Position numbers and translations under genes: made by a program
Shown here: positions 44,601-54,387 of the stretch, one piece after another
Layout: each line of letters opens with the position of its first letter
How positions within the stretch are numbered: position 1 is the stretch's first letter
Assembly: GCA_963575645.1 (NCBI GenBank)
Contig: OY754468.1
Span: 4,030,001 to 4,094,000 of the forward strand
Direction of reading: 5' to 3'
Origin: Xanthostigma xanthostigma
Taxonomy: Eukaryota; Arthropoda; Insecta; Raphidioptera; Raphidiidae
DNA: 64,000 nucleotides
The notes under the pieces: model-generated
Told to the model about the DNA's origin: nothing
The model's database searches: none
The model's input: only the letters and a program-made list of their open reading frames with translations

Positions 44601-45069
44601 AATTACAAAAGGTTGGGTGGGTTCTCTACAACAAAGCAAAAAGTTACAGTGGCTTATAGACCGATTTGATGAAACAAAAGTCCGAAATAAAGAAATTCTT
44701 AGGAAATTTTTAATTTCGTATTTAAATATCAACATGATAACAAATGATTTTACTCTAGTCAACATTATGCGTCCACATCGAAGTTTTCAACAAAATATAT
44801 GTTGCCAACATTTTTTTATCTTTACCGACTACTGCAGATGGGAAAAAATTATGTTGGCAACAACACTAAGAATACGTATTCAAAACATTTTTAAAGCTAT
44901 GTCCAGATCAAAAATTGTCAACAATGTTTATAACACGTCATTTTTGGGATTAAATTCAATTTTGTTGACAAAATTGTTGAAAACACATGTTTCTAACAAT
45001 GTTTTCTTTGGTCTGTACAAAAATGACCGGAAAAGACGTCAGTATCTATCCCATGATTCCACAGAATAA
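44581..45069 (+). CDS. Open frame of 162 codons, unknown
   Basis: It starts MADATISITKGWVGSL inside the CCATATTGG repeat. I recognise no domain. The sequence has internal inverted words (ATGTTGCCAAC/ATGTTGGCAAC, TTGTCAACAATG/TTGTTGACAA). It is more likely a non-coding repeat with a chance open frame than a gene. Confidence 0.15.
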   Translation: MADATISITKGWVGSLQQSKKLQWLIDRFDETKVRNKEILRKFLISYLNINMITNDFTLVNIMRPHRSFQQNICCQHFFIFTDYCRWEKIMLATTLRIRIQNIFKAMSRSKIVNNVYNTSFLGLNSILLTKLLKTHVSNNVFFGLYKNDRKRRQYLSHDSTE

Positions 45070-46090
45070 AAATAATCATAAGTGTGGCCCATTATTATTT
45101 GTCTGCTTCAATATTAGCTATCGCAGATAAAGTTTGTGAAATCTGACGGCGGGCTCTCGGCCTAATAGTTTCTTAATCTACTTTCGGATTATTTTTTATA
45201 AGTATATATACATTGTCAGTTTTTTTTTAAATACTGTATAAAACTTGTAAATAATAATGCATTATTATTTAGCATATCATATTTATTCTGCGTCAAAAAA
45301 TGCAGATAATAGAAAAAAATAAATAAAAGCTACTTCAAATCCCCCATTCGTTGTTCAGAGCTGTAGGCGTGTTGTCTACAGAGAACATATTATAAAAACT
45401 GTTTATTTAAAGATACGAGTGTTCGTATTTTCTGTTGAAGAAAAGCATAATAATCTTGTTTCTTATGTAAACAAACTAGCTACTTACGAGCTTACTTATA
45501 TAAATAATGTACCTTGTTACACGGAATGCACCACCCTAGATTAAAGTTTCAATGTTTTGTATGTTTTCTTGAGATTTAATAATGTGTTTGGAAACTTCAA
45601 AGTGTCAGCAAAAGAAATAGATGCAACAATCCGTAATCCATTAATGTTTTGTATTGTGATGAATTATAGTATCATTGAAAATATACAAACAAATCTATTG
45701 AAAATTATGACATACTATCAATAAATGTGTATCAAAAAAGATAAACAGAACATATTCGCTGGGTGCGTGACGGCAACACTGGCTACCATCCGCAATTTTT
45801 CATGCTTTTATAACGTTGCACGTAGTGTCAAATGAGTATCTTTCAAATAACTAATATTAATTAAACGAATCCTTTAATTATCAAAATTTTTATACCCGGT
45901 TAAGGAGACATAGTGTTTAATTAATAAAATTATTGACCAACTTTATTTATTAAAGAGTTCTAATCAGACGTTAATCAAAGATTTAGACATACTGTTTATG
46001 TTGTACTGAAAAAAAAACATATAAATAGCATAGATATTGTTTAAAGGGATAGGGATAGTCAAGATTTTGAAAAAATCGATTTCTTTTTTT
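45070..46090. other. Mostly unrecognised; repeat C copy
   Basis: 45,753-45,868 resembles the sequence around the RTE insertion at 50.7/51.4 kb. 45,925-45,990 carries the GACCAACTTTATTTATTAAAG...CAGACGTTAATCAAAGATTT tail sequence. Confidence 0.45.
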
Positions 46091-46690
46091 GCATTTTCTT
46101 GTAGTAGGCAAGACGGCGAGGAGTTTTGGGTGTATTTTTCGGGCACAGGCGAGATTTAACTCAAAGATGACATGGCATAGAATTGTGGGGAAATTCGACT
46201 TTCGCAAATAGGGTTTTCTTGGTGCAAAAAAAGGCAGTTAGAATACTGTCAAATGCTGAGTTTAATGAAAGTTGCAGACCTTTAATTAAAAAGCTAAATA
46301 TTCTAACCTTTTACGACCAATATATTTACTCATGTTTAGTATAATATGTTAAAAAAAATCTTAGCAAATTTAACCAACAGTCAAGCGTACATCGTCATGA
46401 CACGAGATATAAGTGTAACCTTTGTTTGCCTCTAAAAAAATTTACTCATACTAGCTATGGTCCCAATTATATTGTATTACAATTTTTCAACAAATTAACA
46501 CCTGAGATAAGAGACTTGCCCATAGCAAAATTCAAGAAAACCATAAAGGGTTCTTAAAAAAATCTTTTTATAACTATAATGACTTTCTAAATAATGATAT
46601 ATTAATCTAAATATGTATAACTGACTTGTATTTTGACCATCTTGGTGTAACTGATACAAATAAACATTTATTTATTTATTTATTTGTTTA
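46091..46690 (+). pseudogene. Jockey/CR1-like reverse transcriptase C-terminus and tail
   Basis: The plus-strand text reads GIELWGNSTFANRVFLVQKK, AVRILSNAEFNESCRPLIKK, then YDQYIYSCLV and TPEIRDLPIAKFKKTIK before a stop at about 46,556. GIELWG, QKKAVRIL and SCRPLIKKL are typical of this clade. A 3' tail with AATAAA and (TTTA)n follows to about 46,690. There are stops upstream; it is a 5'-truncated dead copy. Confidence 0.75.
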
Positions 46691-47270
46691 TTATTGTTGG
46701 AATCGCTTCGTTTTAGGGTGTAGTTCAACCCCCTAAGTTTGCTTACAAATTGTTGGTGTGCTTGATTTTATAATTGACAATTAGTGACGAAAATAGTGCT
46801 TTTTTCTTTATTTCCTTTAATATCTCCGTTCCTCTTGACTTTTAGTATAGCATATGCATTGAGAAAGTTGTTCCTAAAAAATGAGCACCGACAGAGGTCG
46901 CTAAGTGCAATTGTTAACTTGCAAATAGCCCCGAAAGTTAAAAAAACGTTTTTTTCATTATTTTTTTACTAAAAAATGACCGCACATAGATGGCTGAAAA
47001 TTTTCAAAAATGATGTCTATGTTGACCCAAACATGCATGAATAATTTTAGCGTCATCGGTCAATTACTTCTTGAGTAATTGCCGATCACTTTTTTTTTGT
47101 TTCTTTAATTGCAAATTGCGCCATTTTTTTCACAAACGGGTTTCGCTGGTCGGACCAAGCCAGAAAAATCACAAATTCATTCGACTTTAGTATCCCGTTG
47201 GAATTTTTGGAAAAAAATAATTTAACCGATTTTATAATCGCGTGGTTCTATTAGAGTACTAGGTAAAGGC
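46691..47270. other. No recognised feature
   Basis: Nothing is supported. Confidence 0.35.
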
Positions 47271-47726
47271 CGCTGCACACGAGGCTGGAAACACTGCCTG
47301 GACTCCTGCTGGCCGGCAGGCTGTGTACGAGGCTGGAAATGACGTCACTTCGGGCTAGCCTGCTAGCTCACAAGATAGGTTTTAAAATTAGAACAGGGGC
47401 TATTTTCCTTGCTAGGCCCGCTGCTAGGTATGAGCACGAACCAATCAAGAAGCAGTATCTTGTCACGTGGGCGACATGAACAAACGCCCACAAACCAACA
47501 TGGCGTCATTCTGCTCAGAGTCAGACAACATACACGTTTTGCTCTGTGTTTATATTTGAACTGTCAGTGCGCGCGCACCAGATCCATGCACAATACAAGC
47601 TTGAAAGGACGTCTCGTGTGAAGCGAGCACATAAAAGCAATTAAGAAAACAAGCGCTAGAAAACTAGTAGTCAAATCTAGCAAGGAATCTAGCGGAAAAT
47701 CTAGCCTCGTGTTCAGCGGCCTTATG
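47271..47726. mobile_element. AAGGCC-family TIR element (copy 4, full length)
   Basis: It runs from AAAGGCCGCTGCACACGAGG to CCTCGTGTTCAGCGGCCTTA. It is the best-preserved uninterrupted copy (about 456 bp) and gives the reference for the others. There is no coding potential. Confidence 0.85.
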
Positions 47727-48537
47727 ATAAAACAAAATCAAGATGTATTTTATTTTGTTTCCTTTGTTTTATTACTTCCTTCGGTTCCGACAAGAACTAT
47801 TCATGTAGCATGTCAATCTGAAAGCCTGTCAATAAGCCATGATCTCAGTTAGGCAGAACAAAAGGTCAGTTAAAAAAGGGAGAAGGAGATATAGAAAGAG
47901 ACTCTTCCACCCTCGCCTTTTATATCAATCAATCACTGTCGTATATATTATAGGTACAAACAACACAATACAATAAATATTACCCGTGAAATGGTTGTTG
48001 AATGAGAGAGAATGTTTACAAAAATCACTATAATTACGAAGACTAAATCTTACGAAGAACGCTCAATCAACTTCGTTAGGGTTTCGATTGATGAGTGATT
48101 ATGATCCGAAAGAAATCTTATCAAATTCGGTTCAGCCTGTTTTTATTTTCTGTTCAAACAAATAAGACTGCGAAAAAGTGGATTTTACGGGAAATTTCGC
48201 GAATAAGAAATAATTTCGAATTCGTTAAAATGCCAATCGAAGCGTATTAATCTCAGTATGATCCGAAATAAGATTTATCAAAATTGGTCAGGCCGTTTTT
48301 TTTGTTTAAACAAAATGACTGAAAAAAAGTTAAGAAGGAGAATATTCCACTCGCGTGTTACCGCACTCGCTACGCTCGTGGGGCAAATTTCACGCTCATG
48401 GAATGTTCTCCTTCTCTCACTAGTCGCACAATATACTATTTTTAATTATTAAAATGCTCACTGTTTACTGTTAATATTATCATTACTATATTCAATATTT
48501 AGATGAGTTTAGTTACAGCTAGTAATTATAATATATT
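47727..48537. other. No recognised gene
   Basis: Only short frames without domains. Confidence 0.35.
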
Positions 48538-48727
48538 GTTTATAGTAGCTACTGTTTGCTACAATTGTTAAGAAACACCCATTGTTACAATGCTATCAAC
48601 ATAGAAAAATTTAAACTAATTTTTCTATGTTGATACATAGAAAAATTTAAACTAATTTTTCTATGTTGATAGCATTGTAACAATGGGTGTTTCTTAACAA
48701 TTGTAGCAAACAGTAGCTACTATAAAC
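48538..48727. repeat. Near-perfect 190-bp hairpin
   Basis: The arms GTTTATAGTAGCTACTG...CAATGCTATCAACATAG and the complement pair over about 90 bp. The centre holds CATAGAAAAATTTAAACTAA twice. No target-site duplication is identified. Confidence 0.85.
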
Positions 48728-49734
48728 ACTATATTCAATATTAAACTGAATGAACCTTGGAGCCGTTTGTTCTAAAGTCAGCTTTGGTATACGCAGCCGT
48801 ATTAATTAAACAACCCTAGTATATTTGTCCAAATATTGTAGATGCTCCCTTATCGATAGTACCGCCAACTCGCATTATGAGCTATATAAAGGTGCTGTCC
48901 ACCCACGTAATGACTGTTAATACATCCTTTTCATAAACCGGCAATTATTTTAATCACAAATTAACTTGACTTGTACATATCTACAGGCTGTTCCATTTTG
49001 CTTATTTAATGGCCATATTCACCAAACACTATTAAAGATAGAAGTTACTAATCTTGGAACAAATTAAATTCATTCGTTAGAATAAAATTTACTCTCAATT
49101 CACCAAGCAAAATATCAGGTAGAAAAGTTAGTTAAACTATAAATATACACTACACTATACTCCTTGCTATTTTTTACTGAATATTTTGACGTTCACCCAA
49201 AAATCCGACCGATGGCGTTAGTGTAAACGTAAAAAAAAATCACAAAATAATAATGTTTTATCCTAACCCAATTGAACACAAAACTCCCACTAACTTTAAT
49301 GTTTTACAACTATACACGTCACAAAATTTTAATAAACTACACATAAATAAATTCACAAGAACAAAATGTAGATATAATACTCTACGTTTATAGGTTCTAC
49401 TAGGTATTATGATTTATGTGGCGGCCATTATTATTTTATCACGTGAATAAATATTTATACCCTCGAAATAAGACCGAATAGATTTATACCTGTAGTAAAC
49501 ATAATTATGTTTGGTGTATTGAATTATTGCTATTTATTCGGAGGAATAGCTATCTGAAGAACAAATGAACCAAATAAATAACTACTTACATTCGGTGAAT
49601 AAGACCATCAGTAAGGTAAATCAAGCGTGCACTTATATAAACTGTTTTGAAACCAATTCATTTGCGAAATAAAGATTTTCTATAGGTACTTAAATTTTTG
49701 ATTACCGTCTGATAATTTTCAATAAATTAAATTA
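48728..49734. other. AT-rich, no recognised feature
   Basis: Nothing is supported. Confidence 0.35.
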
Positions 49735-49915
49735 CCGACCAATTTTTCAGACAATATATTGACAAAATATAAAATTATAATTCAATATATTAATCTATTG
49801 AATTATAATTTTTCAGACAATATATTGACAAAATATAATAAAATTATAATTCATTAGATTATAATCTATTTAATTATAAATTTATATTTTGTCAATATAT
49901 TGTCTGAAAAATTGG
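49735..49915. repeat. Inverted tail repeats (third locus)
   Basis: CCAATTTTTCAGACAATATA (49,740) faces its complement TATATTGTCTGAAAAATTGG (49,896). An additional direct copy of TTTTTCAGACAATATATTGAC is at 49,808. The same words occur at 26.6 and 59.4 kb. Confidence 0.6.
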
Positions 49916-50140
49916 TCCATATAATTTTATTTATTTTATCTATTTAACTGAAGAATAAAATTTACACGATTTCCGTATAGCTTTGCTGTTATTAAAAAAA
50001 TTATCTCTGTCACAAATCATTACGCACCGAGTGCGCCGGCCAAGTTCTCTCAAAGCACTCTGCTATATTTTATAAGATATATAAAATTATTTATTTACTT
50101 TTGTTAATAAAAATGTCTTCTTTAAAACCTATAAACTTGC

Positions 50141-50170
50141 CCGAAGAAGTAGCTAAACAATCTACGAAAC
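50141..50170 (+). ncRNA. Hammerhead-like core motif
   Basis: CCGAAGA, A, GTAG, loop CTAAACAAT, CTAC, GAAAC: a four-pair stem. The first core box has one change (CTGAAGA expected). It is followed by GTTGCG and an AT-rich tail. Confidence 0.4.
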
Positions 50171-50705
50171 GTTGCGTAAAATTTAGCATTTACTTTATTT
50201 AGTGACTTAATCCAAGAATTCCCATTATCCTACTATTCAATCTTTATAATATTAATGTCAAGTAAACCCCATTTTTGAAGAAGAAATATTGTCTGTCTGT
50301 CTATTGTTTGCTTATAACACGAGAACTACTATATCAATTTCGATAAATTATGTATCTAGAACGTGAACGATGTTATTATACGAGTAAATGACAATATTTT
50401 GAAATGAGAGTCAGTGTGTTTTAACAACAACATGGGTCACAATATCGTTACACTCGAGATACATACTTTATTTTTTGCACGTACCTCCTTTAAAATAACT
50501 GGTTTTACTTTATTTTCAAAATTGCTGGCAGTTCAATTTTGAGCAAAGTTCAGTCCTAACAATAGACTGCGTTGCAATCGCATGCGGTTGCATGAAATGA
50601 TAAAACGATTATGTTTCTTTCACTTTACGCAGCTTTACAGTAACTATTAACAGTGATGTGTCATTTTATAACCGCTATTCGTTGTCTGCGTCACGGCAGC
50701 ACCGC

Positions 50706-51418
50706 TTAATAATAATAATAATAAATTCCTTTAACTCCTAAATGTAGCGTAGGGCCTCTACAAAAATTTTGAATCTAGTCCTATCTTTTGCCATATTTTT
50801 TACTTGAAGCCAGGTAGTTCCTTGTTCCATAACTTCTTCACGAACAGTTCTTCTCCAAGATATTTTTGGTCTTCCTCTTTTTCGGTATCCCAGTGGGTTC
50901 CAATCCAAGGCCCTCTTCGCTATGTCGTCATCTGTCTTTCGCAGCGTGTGTCCTATCCAATTCCATTTCCTACGTTTTATAGTTATACAGATTTGTTCAA
51001 GACATGCACGTTTCGTTGTTCGAGACGTGTTCGTACCATTTCACCTTGAGGATTGCTCTGAGACATTTGTTTATGAAGATTTGCAGTTTAGTTGTTATGA
51101 CTTTCAGGTTTCAGATCCATATAGAAGGACCGATTTTACATTCGAGTTAAAAATACGTAACTTCGTTTTTTCAAAAATCATGCTTGAATGCCAAATACGA
51201 TTTAAACTTCCGAACGCTTGGGATGCTTTTTTGATTCTACTGTCTATATCTACTTCTGCTCCTTCATAATTGCTAATTATACTGCCCAGATAACAAAATT
51301 CTTCCACTTCTTTAACAGGTATATCTTTTATTACCAGCTGCTGTCGACTCACCTTACCGACTTTCATAGCGACTGTCTTACCTATATTGATACGAAGACC
51401 TGCGACTTCTGCCTGTTT
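50706..51418 (-). pseudogene. RTE-type non-LTR retrotransposon, 5'-truncated
   Basis: On the minus strand from 51,421: AEVAGLRINIGKTVAMKVGK, EEFCYLGSIISNYEGAEVDI, SRIKKASQAFGSLNRIW, then RIFNSNVKSVLLYGSET. After frame breaks it continues as RKWNWIGHTLRKTDDDIAKR, ALDWNPLGYRKRGRPK and WRRTVREEV. These are the C-terminal blocks of RTE-clade reverse transcriptases. It ends with (TTA)n (plus 50,707-50,723), as RTE elements do. CACCGC on both sides (50,700-50,705 and 51,419-51,424) is a possible short duplication. Confidence 0.85.
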
Positions 51419-51507
51419 CACCGCCTACCGACCACAATTTCTCATACTCTTATAACATTGTGTAAAATGAGCATTTTTCAAATAACTGTTTACTGTAATA
51501 ATAATTA

Positions 51508-51950
51508 AACGAAAAAGTGTATTCGTATCATAGCGGGTGTGGCACCTAGAGAACATTGTAAAAATTTATTTATTCAGTATAACATACTAACACTAGTAGA
51601 TCTTTATATTCTAAATTGTGCAAATTTTGTACAAAACTATCCATCTTTGTTTAATGAAAATCATAATAAACATGAATATACCATAAGAAATAAAAATAAT
51701 TTAAAAACTACTAATTGTACATTAGCAGTGACTCATAAAGGTGTCCGCAACGCTATGATAAGAATACACAATAAGATACCTACTGAAATAACTGTAACAA
51801 ATTCTAAACAAAAGTTTAGGAAGAATTTAAAAAAATATTTATTAAGTAAGGCTCACTACAGATTGAACGAGTTTTTATAATTAATTTTTTTTGTGTTGAC
51901 GCTATTTATGTACATTAATTGTACCAACAAAATAAAGATCTCTATCTATT
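51508..51950 (+). pseudogene. Jockey/CR1-like reverse transcriptase C-terminus
   Basis: The plus-strand frame reads CIRIIAGVAPREHCKNLFIQ, YNILTLVDLYILNCANFVQN, EYTIRNKNNLK, IRIHNKIPTEI and KFRKNLKKYLLSKAHYRLNE, stopping at 51,880. The order (RIIxGV, REHCKxLF, YxxRNK, NKxP, FKxxLKxYLL, YxxxEF) is that of the last 120 residues in this clade. A 3' UTR ends with AATAAAGATCTCTATC. It is a 5'-truncated copy with an intact last frame. Confidence 0.8.
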
Positions 51951-52550
51951 TAATCTGAAAAACCCAGCAGAGGCCACAGAGGCACTCTGTAAATGTGCGA
52001 ATGCAACAGTACAGAACAGCTCAGCACAGAGAAATGGCGCTCGGAGTGAGTCATTCACAAAAAAAAGAGCGACTCGCTCCGCTCCGAAAAGGGAGTCGTT
52101 CATTATATGAACGACTCGCTCAGGAGCGACACATCACTAGACGCGGGTAACGGCTATAGTTTAATGTAGATTTGATGATATGATTCGCCTGTTCGTTCAA
52201 AGTCGATTACGACTCACGACGCAACCGACGGACGTCGCGTCGGTTAATCATTCCAATAGAAGAGTGCCAAGATAGAAGAATATAATATTATGATGACGTA
52301 TTACACGCGCATTTTTTATATCAGATCAGTAAACATGTCACGCCGCTTTGAATTGTAAACCTTAAATACCGTAAAATATTGCCATGAGAGCTGCTTTAAA
52401 CTGTTTGCACAGTATACAATATCAGAAGGGTTAAAACACGATGGAAAAATATGTAAGGGTTTCCGCGTACAACTAAACCCGTCGTGGGCCGTATTGAGAA
52501 ATATTTCGGCGTTGTTCAGAGAAAAGATGTCTCTTGAAATTTGATAAAAA
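51951..52550. other. No recognised feature
   Basis: A GAGTGAGTCATTC/GAATGACTC-like short inverted repeat at about 52,040-52,135 is the only structure noted. Confidence 0.35.
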
Positions 52551-52741
52551 ATTGGTTGTCTGTAAAGTCGGTTTACGGACGATAGTTTTACGTGATAACG
52601 TATTCCGCTCGAATATCATATTTAATAATACATTACTGCGCTCTCGCTTGCACGCACAAGGTCAGACGGAACTTTACGGAACGTTACACTTTTTCGTGCG
52701 TGCAGCTGGTGTTTCATCAATTTATAAGACGTTATCACGTC
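52551..52741 (-). mobile_element. Family A element, short form (copy 7)
   Basis: It has the same end modules as copy 1 and almost no core; ACTGCGCTCTCGCTTGCACG and GCGTGCAGCTGGTGTTT are shared with copy 1. Confidence 0.8.
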
Positions 52742-52925
52742 AAAAACTTAGTCCGCCATCTTTAGAAGTTCGCCATATTGGATTTAGAGTGACGTCACTT
52801 TATTTTTCGAGTTATTCTCAGCAAGCCCTTTCATTTGATACCCATATTGTAGGAAAGCATAATAAAATTAGTCCGCCATCTTTAGAAGTCCGCCATATTG
52901 GATTTAGAGTGACGTCACATAGCTA
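52742..52925 (+). repeat. 120-bp CCATATTGG repeat, two units
   Basis: TTAGTCCGCCATCTTTAGAA begins at 52,749 and again at 52,869 (period 120). Each is followed by GCCATATTGGATTTAGAGTG and ACGTCAC. Confidence 0.8.
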
Positions 52926-53029
52926 ACCATGCATTGTCATTCAAACTAAACGTGTATACAAATTTTCATCTCAATCGGTTGATGATATCTGCTTCAAAAT
53001 TACCGAAGGCATTCTAGTCGCTCACTTAG

Positions 53030-53142
53030 TAACGTTAGGAACGCTAGGAACGTTAGGAACGTTACACTTTTTCGTGCATGCAGCCGGTGTTTCATCTTTT
53101 TATTTTGACGTGATTCATCAATTTATAAGACGTTATCACGTC
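53030..53142 (-). mobile_element. Family A end fragment (copy 8), rearranged
   Basis: It has the 9-mer array (AACGTTAGG, AACGCTAGG, AACGTTAGG), the GCATGCAGCCGGTGTTTCAT block and the terminal module. ATTTTGACGTGATTCATCAA is inserted, so a piece of the terminus is present twice and inverted. Confidence 0.7.
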
Positions 53143-53162
53143 AAAATGCAGGGCTACTTACA

Positions 53163-53627
53163 ATGACCTCAGAATGTGCTAATACATTATTTAATACAGG
53201 TTTTATCCACACGAATGTAGGAGGGAATTTGCCAGTGTACAAATTATTTCATGGATCCATTGACAGTAGTAATTTGTTATCACAGTTCAATATTGTTGTA
53301 CCAGTCATAAATACAAGAAGAAAGAACAGGACCTTCCCGACTAAAATAAAATCATCAACCTTTGCTCATGATAGCTCACCTGTAGCACGAATGTTCAATT
53401 TGTTAAACAGACATTTGGAAAGATATCCAAATATTGATTTTTTTAGTATTACCTTCAGTCAGTAATTATCCAGTCTTTAACGTTAATTAAGGAAGTAATG
53501 TATCTTTTGTTTTCTCTTTAATATGTTTTTTAATTTGTAATATTGTATGTATGCGCACTTGCATTGTTATGTTACTTACTCTGTAATTGGGCTTTTAGCC
53601 TGTAGGGTTAAATCAATAAATAAATGC
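53163..53627 (+). pseudogene. Non-LTR retrotransposon C-terminus and 3' UTR
   Basis: The frame of 100 codons contains LPVYKLFHGSIDSSNLLSQF, NIVVPVINTRRKNRTFP and SSPVARMFNLLNRHLERYPN. This matches the layout that ends many Jockey/R1-type polymerases (xxYKLLNGxIDSxxLL, FxVPxxxTR, SPIxRMxxxFN). After the stop at 53,463 a 3' UTR reads GGGCTTTTAGCCTGTAGGGT and ends with AATAAATAAA. Its 5' end abuts family A copy 8. Confidence 0.65.
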
Positions 53628-54170
53628 GAAAGTAACTCTATCTGTCTGTCTGTTATACTCTCACGGCCGAACCGCTGGACCGATTGTGATGAAATTTAAT
53701 ACGGAGATTGTTTAAGGACGTAAGCTACTTTTTTTTCTAAAAATAAACCTTAAGGGGGTTTAATGCCTTCTCATAAATTAAGGTGTTCGGATATTTTTAA
53801 TACGAAACCTTGATACGCCCAAATTGTGTTATGGTACACGCTTACAAGTTTCTGATCTGGGTAGAAATATTGTTAGGGCTATTTTAATTAGGGGCAAATC
53901 TAAAGGAGACAGTGTTTTAAGACCACAAATACCAATTGAACCAACGGATTTTAACTTTTAAATTTTTAACATAACAATTTCCATTGAAAACTACTTTCGG
54001 AATAACTATAAACAAAGCCCAGGGAAAACTCTTAAGGTAGCTGGCATTAATTTAAAAAAAAACATGTTTTTCGCACTGCCACGTGTATTGAATCCACAAA
54101 AACTTTATGCTTTTGCAAAAGATGGTAAAACAAAAAACATTGTGTATAGCGCCGGCTTGAATTAGTGTCT
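53628..54170 (+). mobile_element. Helitron with helicase C-terminal remnant
   Basis: The leader (TGCGAAAGTAACTCTATCTG, CCGATTGTGATGAAATTTAA) is followed from about 53,897 by KSKGDSVLRPQIPIEPTDF and then, after breaks, NNYKQSPGKTLKVAGINLKK and GKTKNIVYSAGLN. It ends with a stop at about 54,165. These correspond to the region around motifs V and VI (TINKSQGQTL...VGI) of Helitron PIF1-like helicases. The key Gln/Gly of that motif are partly kept. Confidence 0.75.
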
Positions 54171-54233
54171 TGATTGAATTTATTATTTTTTTAAATAATT
54201 ATATCACCACCTTGATTCCACGCGGGTAAAATA

Positions 54234-54387
54234 AATATATATGTTACGATTAATACAAGAAAGTAGTTTATTCGCGAATTAACCGGCTATTACCCGAATT
54301 AACCAACGTCAAGGATTGGTTAATTCGGGTAATTAGCCGATTAATTCGCGAATTAACTACTTTCTTGTATTAACCGTAACATATATA
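54234..54387. repeat. Palindrome of about 154 bp
   Basis: The arms TATATATGTTACGATTAATA...CCCGAATTAACCA and the complement pair over about 70 bp with few mismatches. Confidence 0.8.

Noticed and set aside
51218-51508. Plus-strand 96- and 115-codon frames at 50.9-51.5 kb
   Set aside because: They are shadows of the RTE reverse transcriptase on the minus strand.
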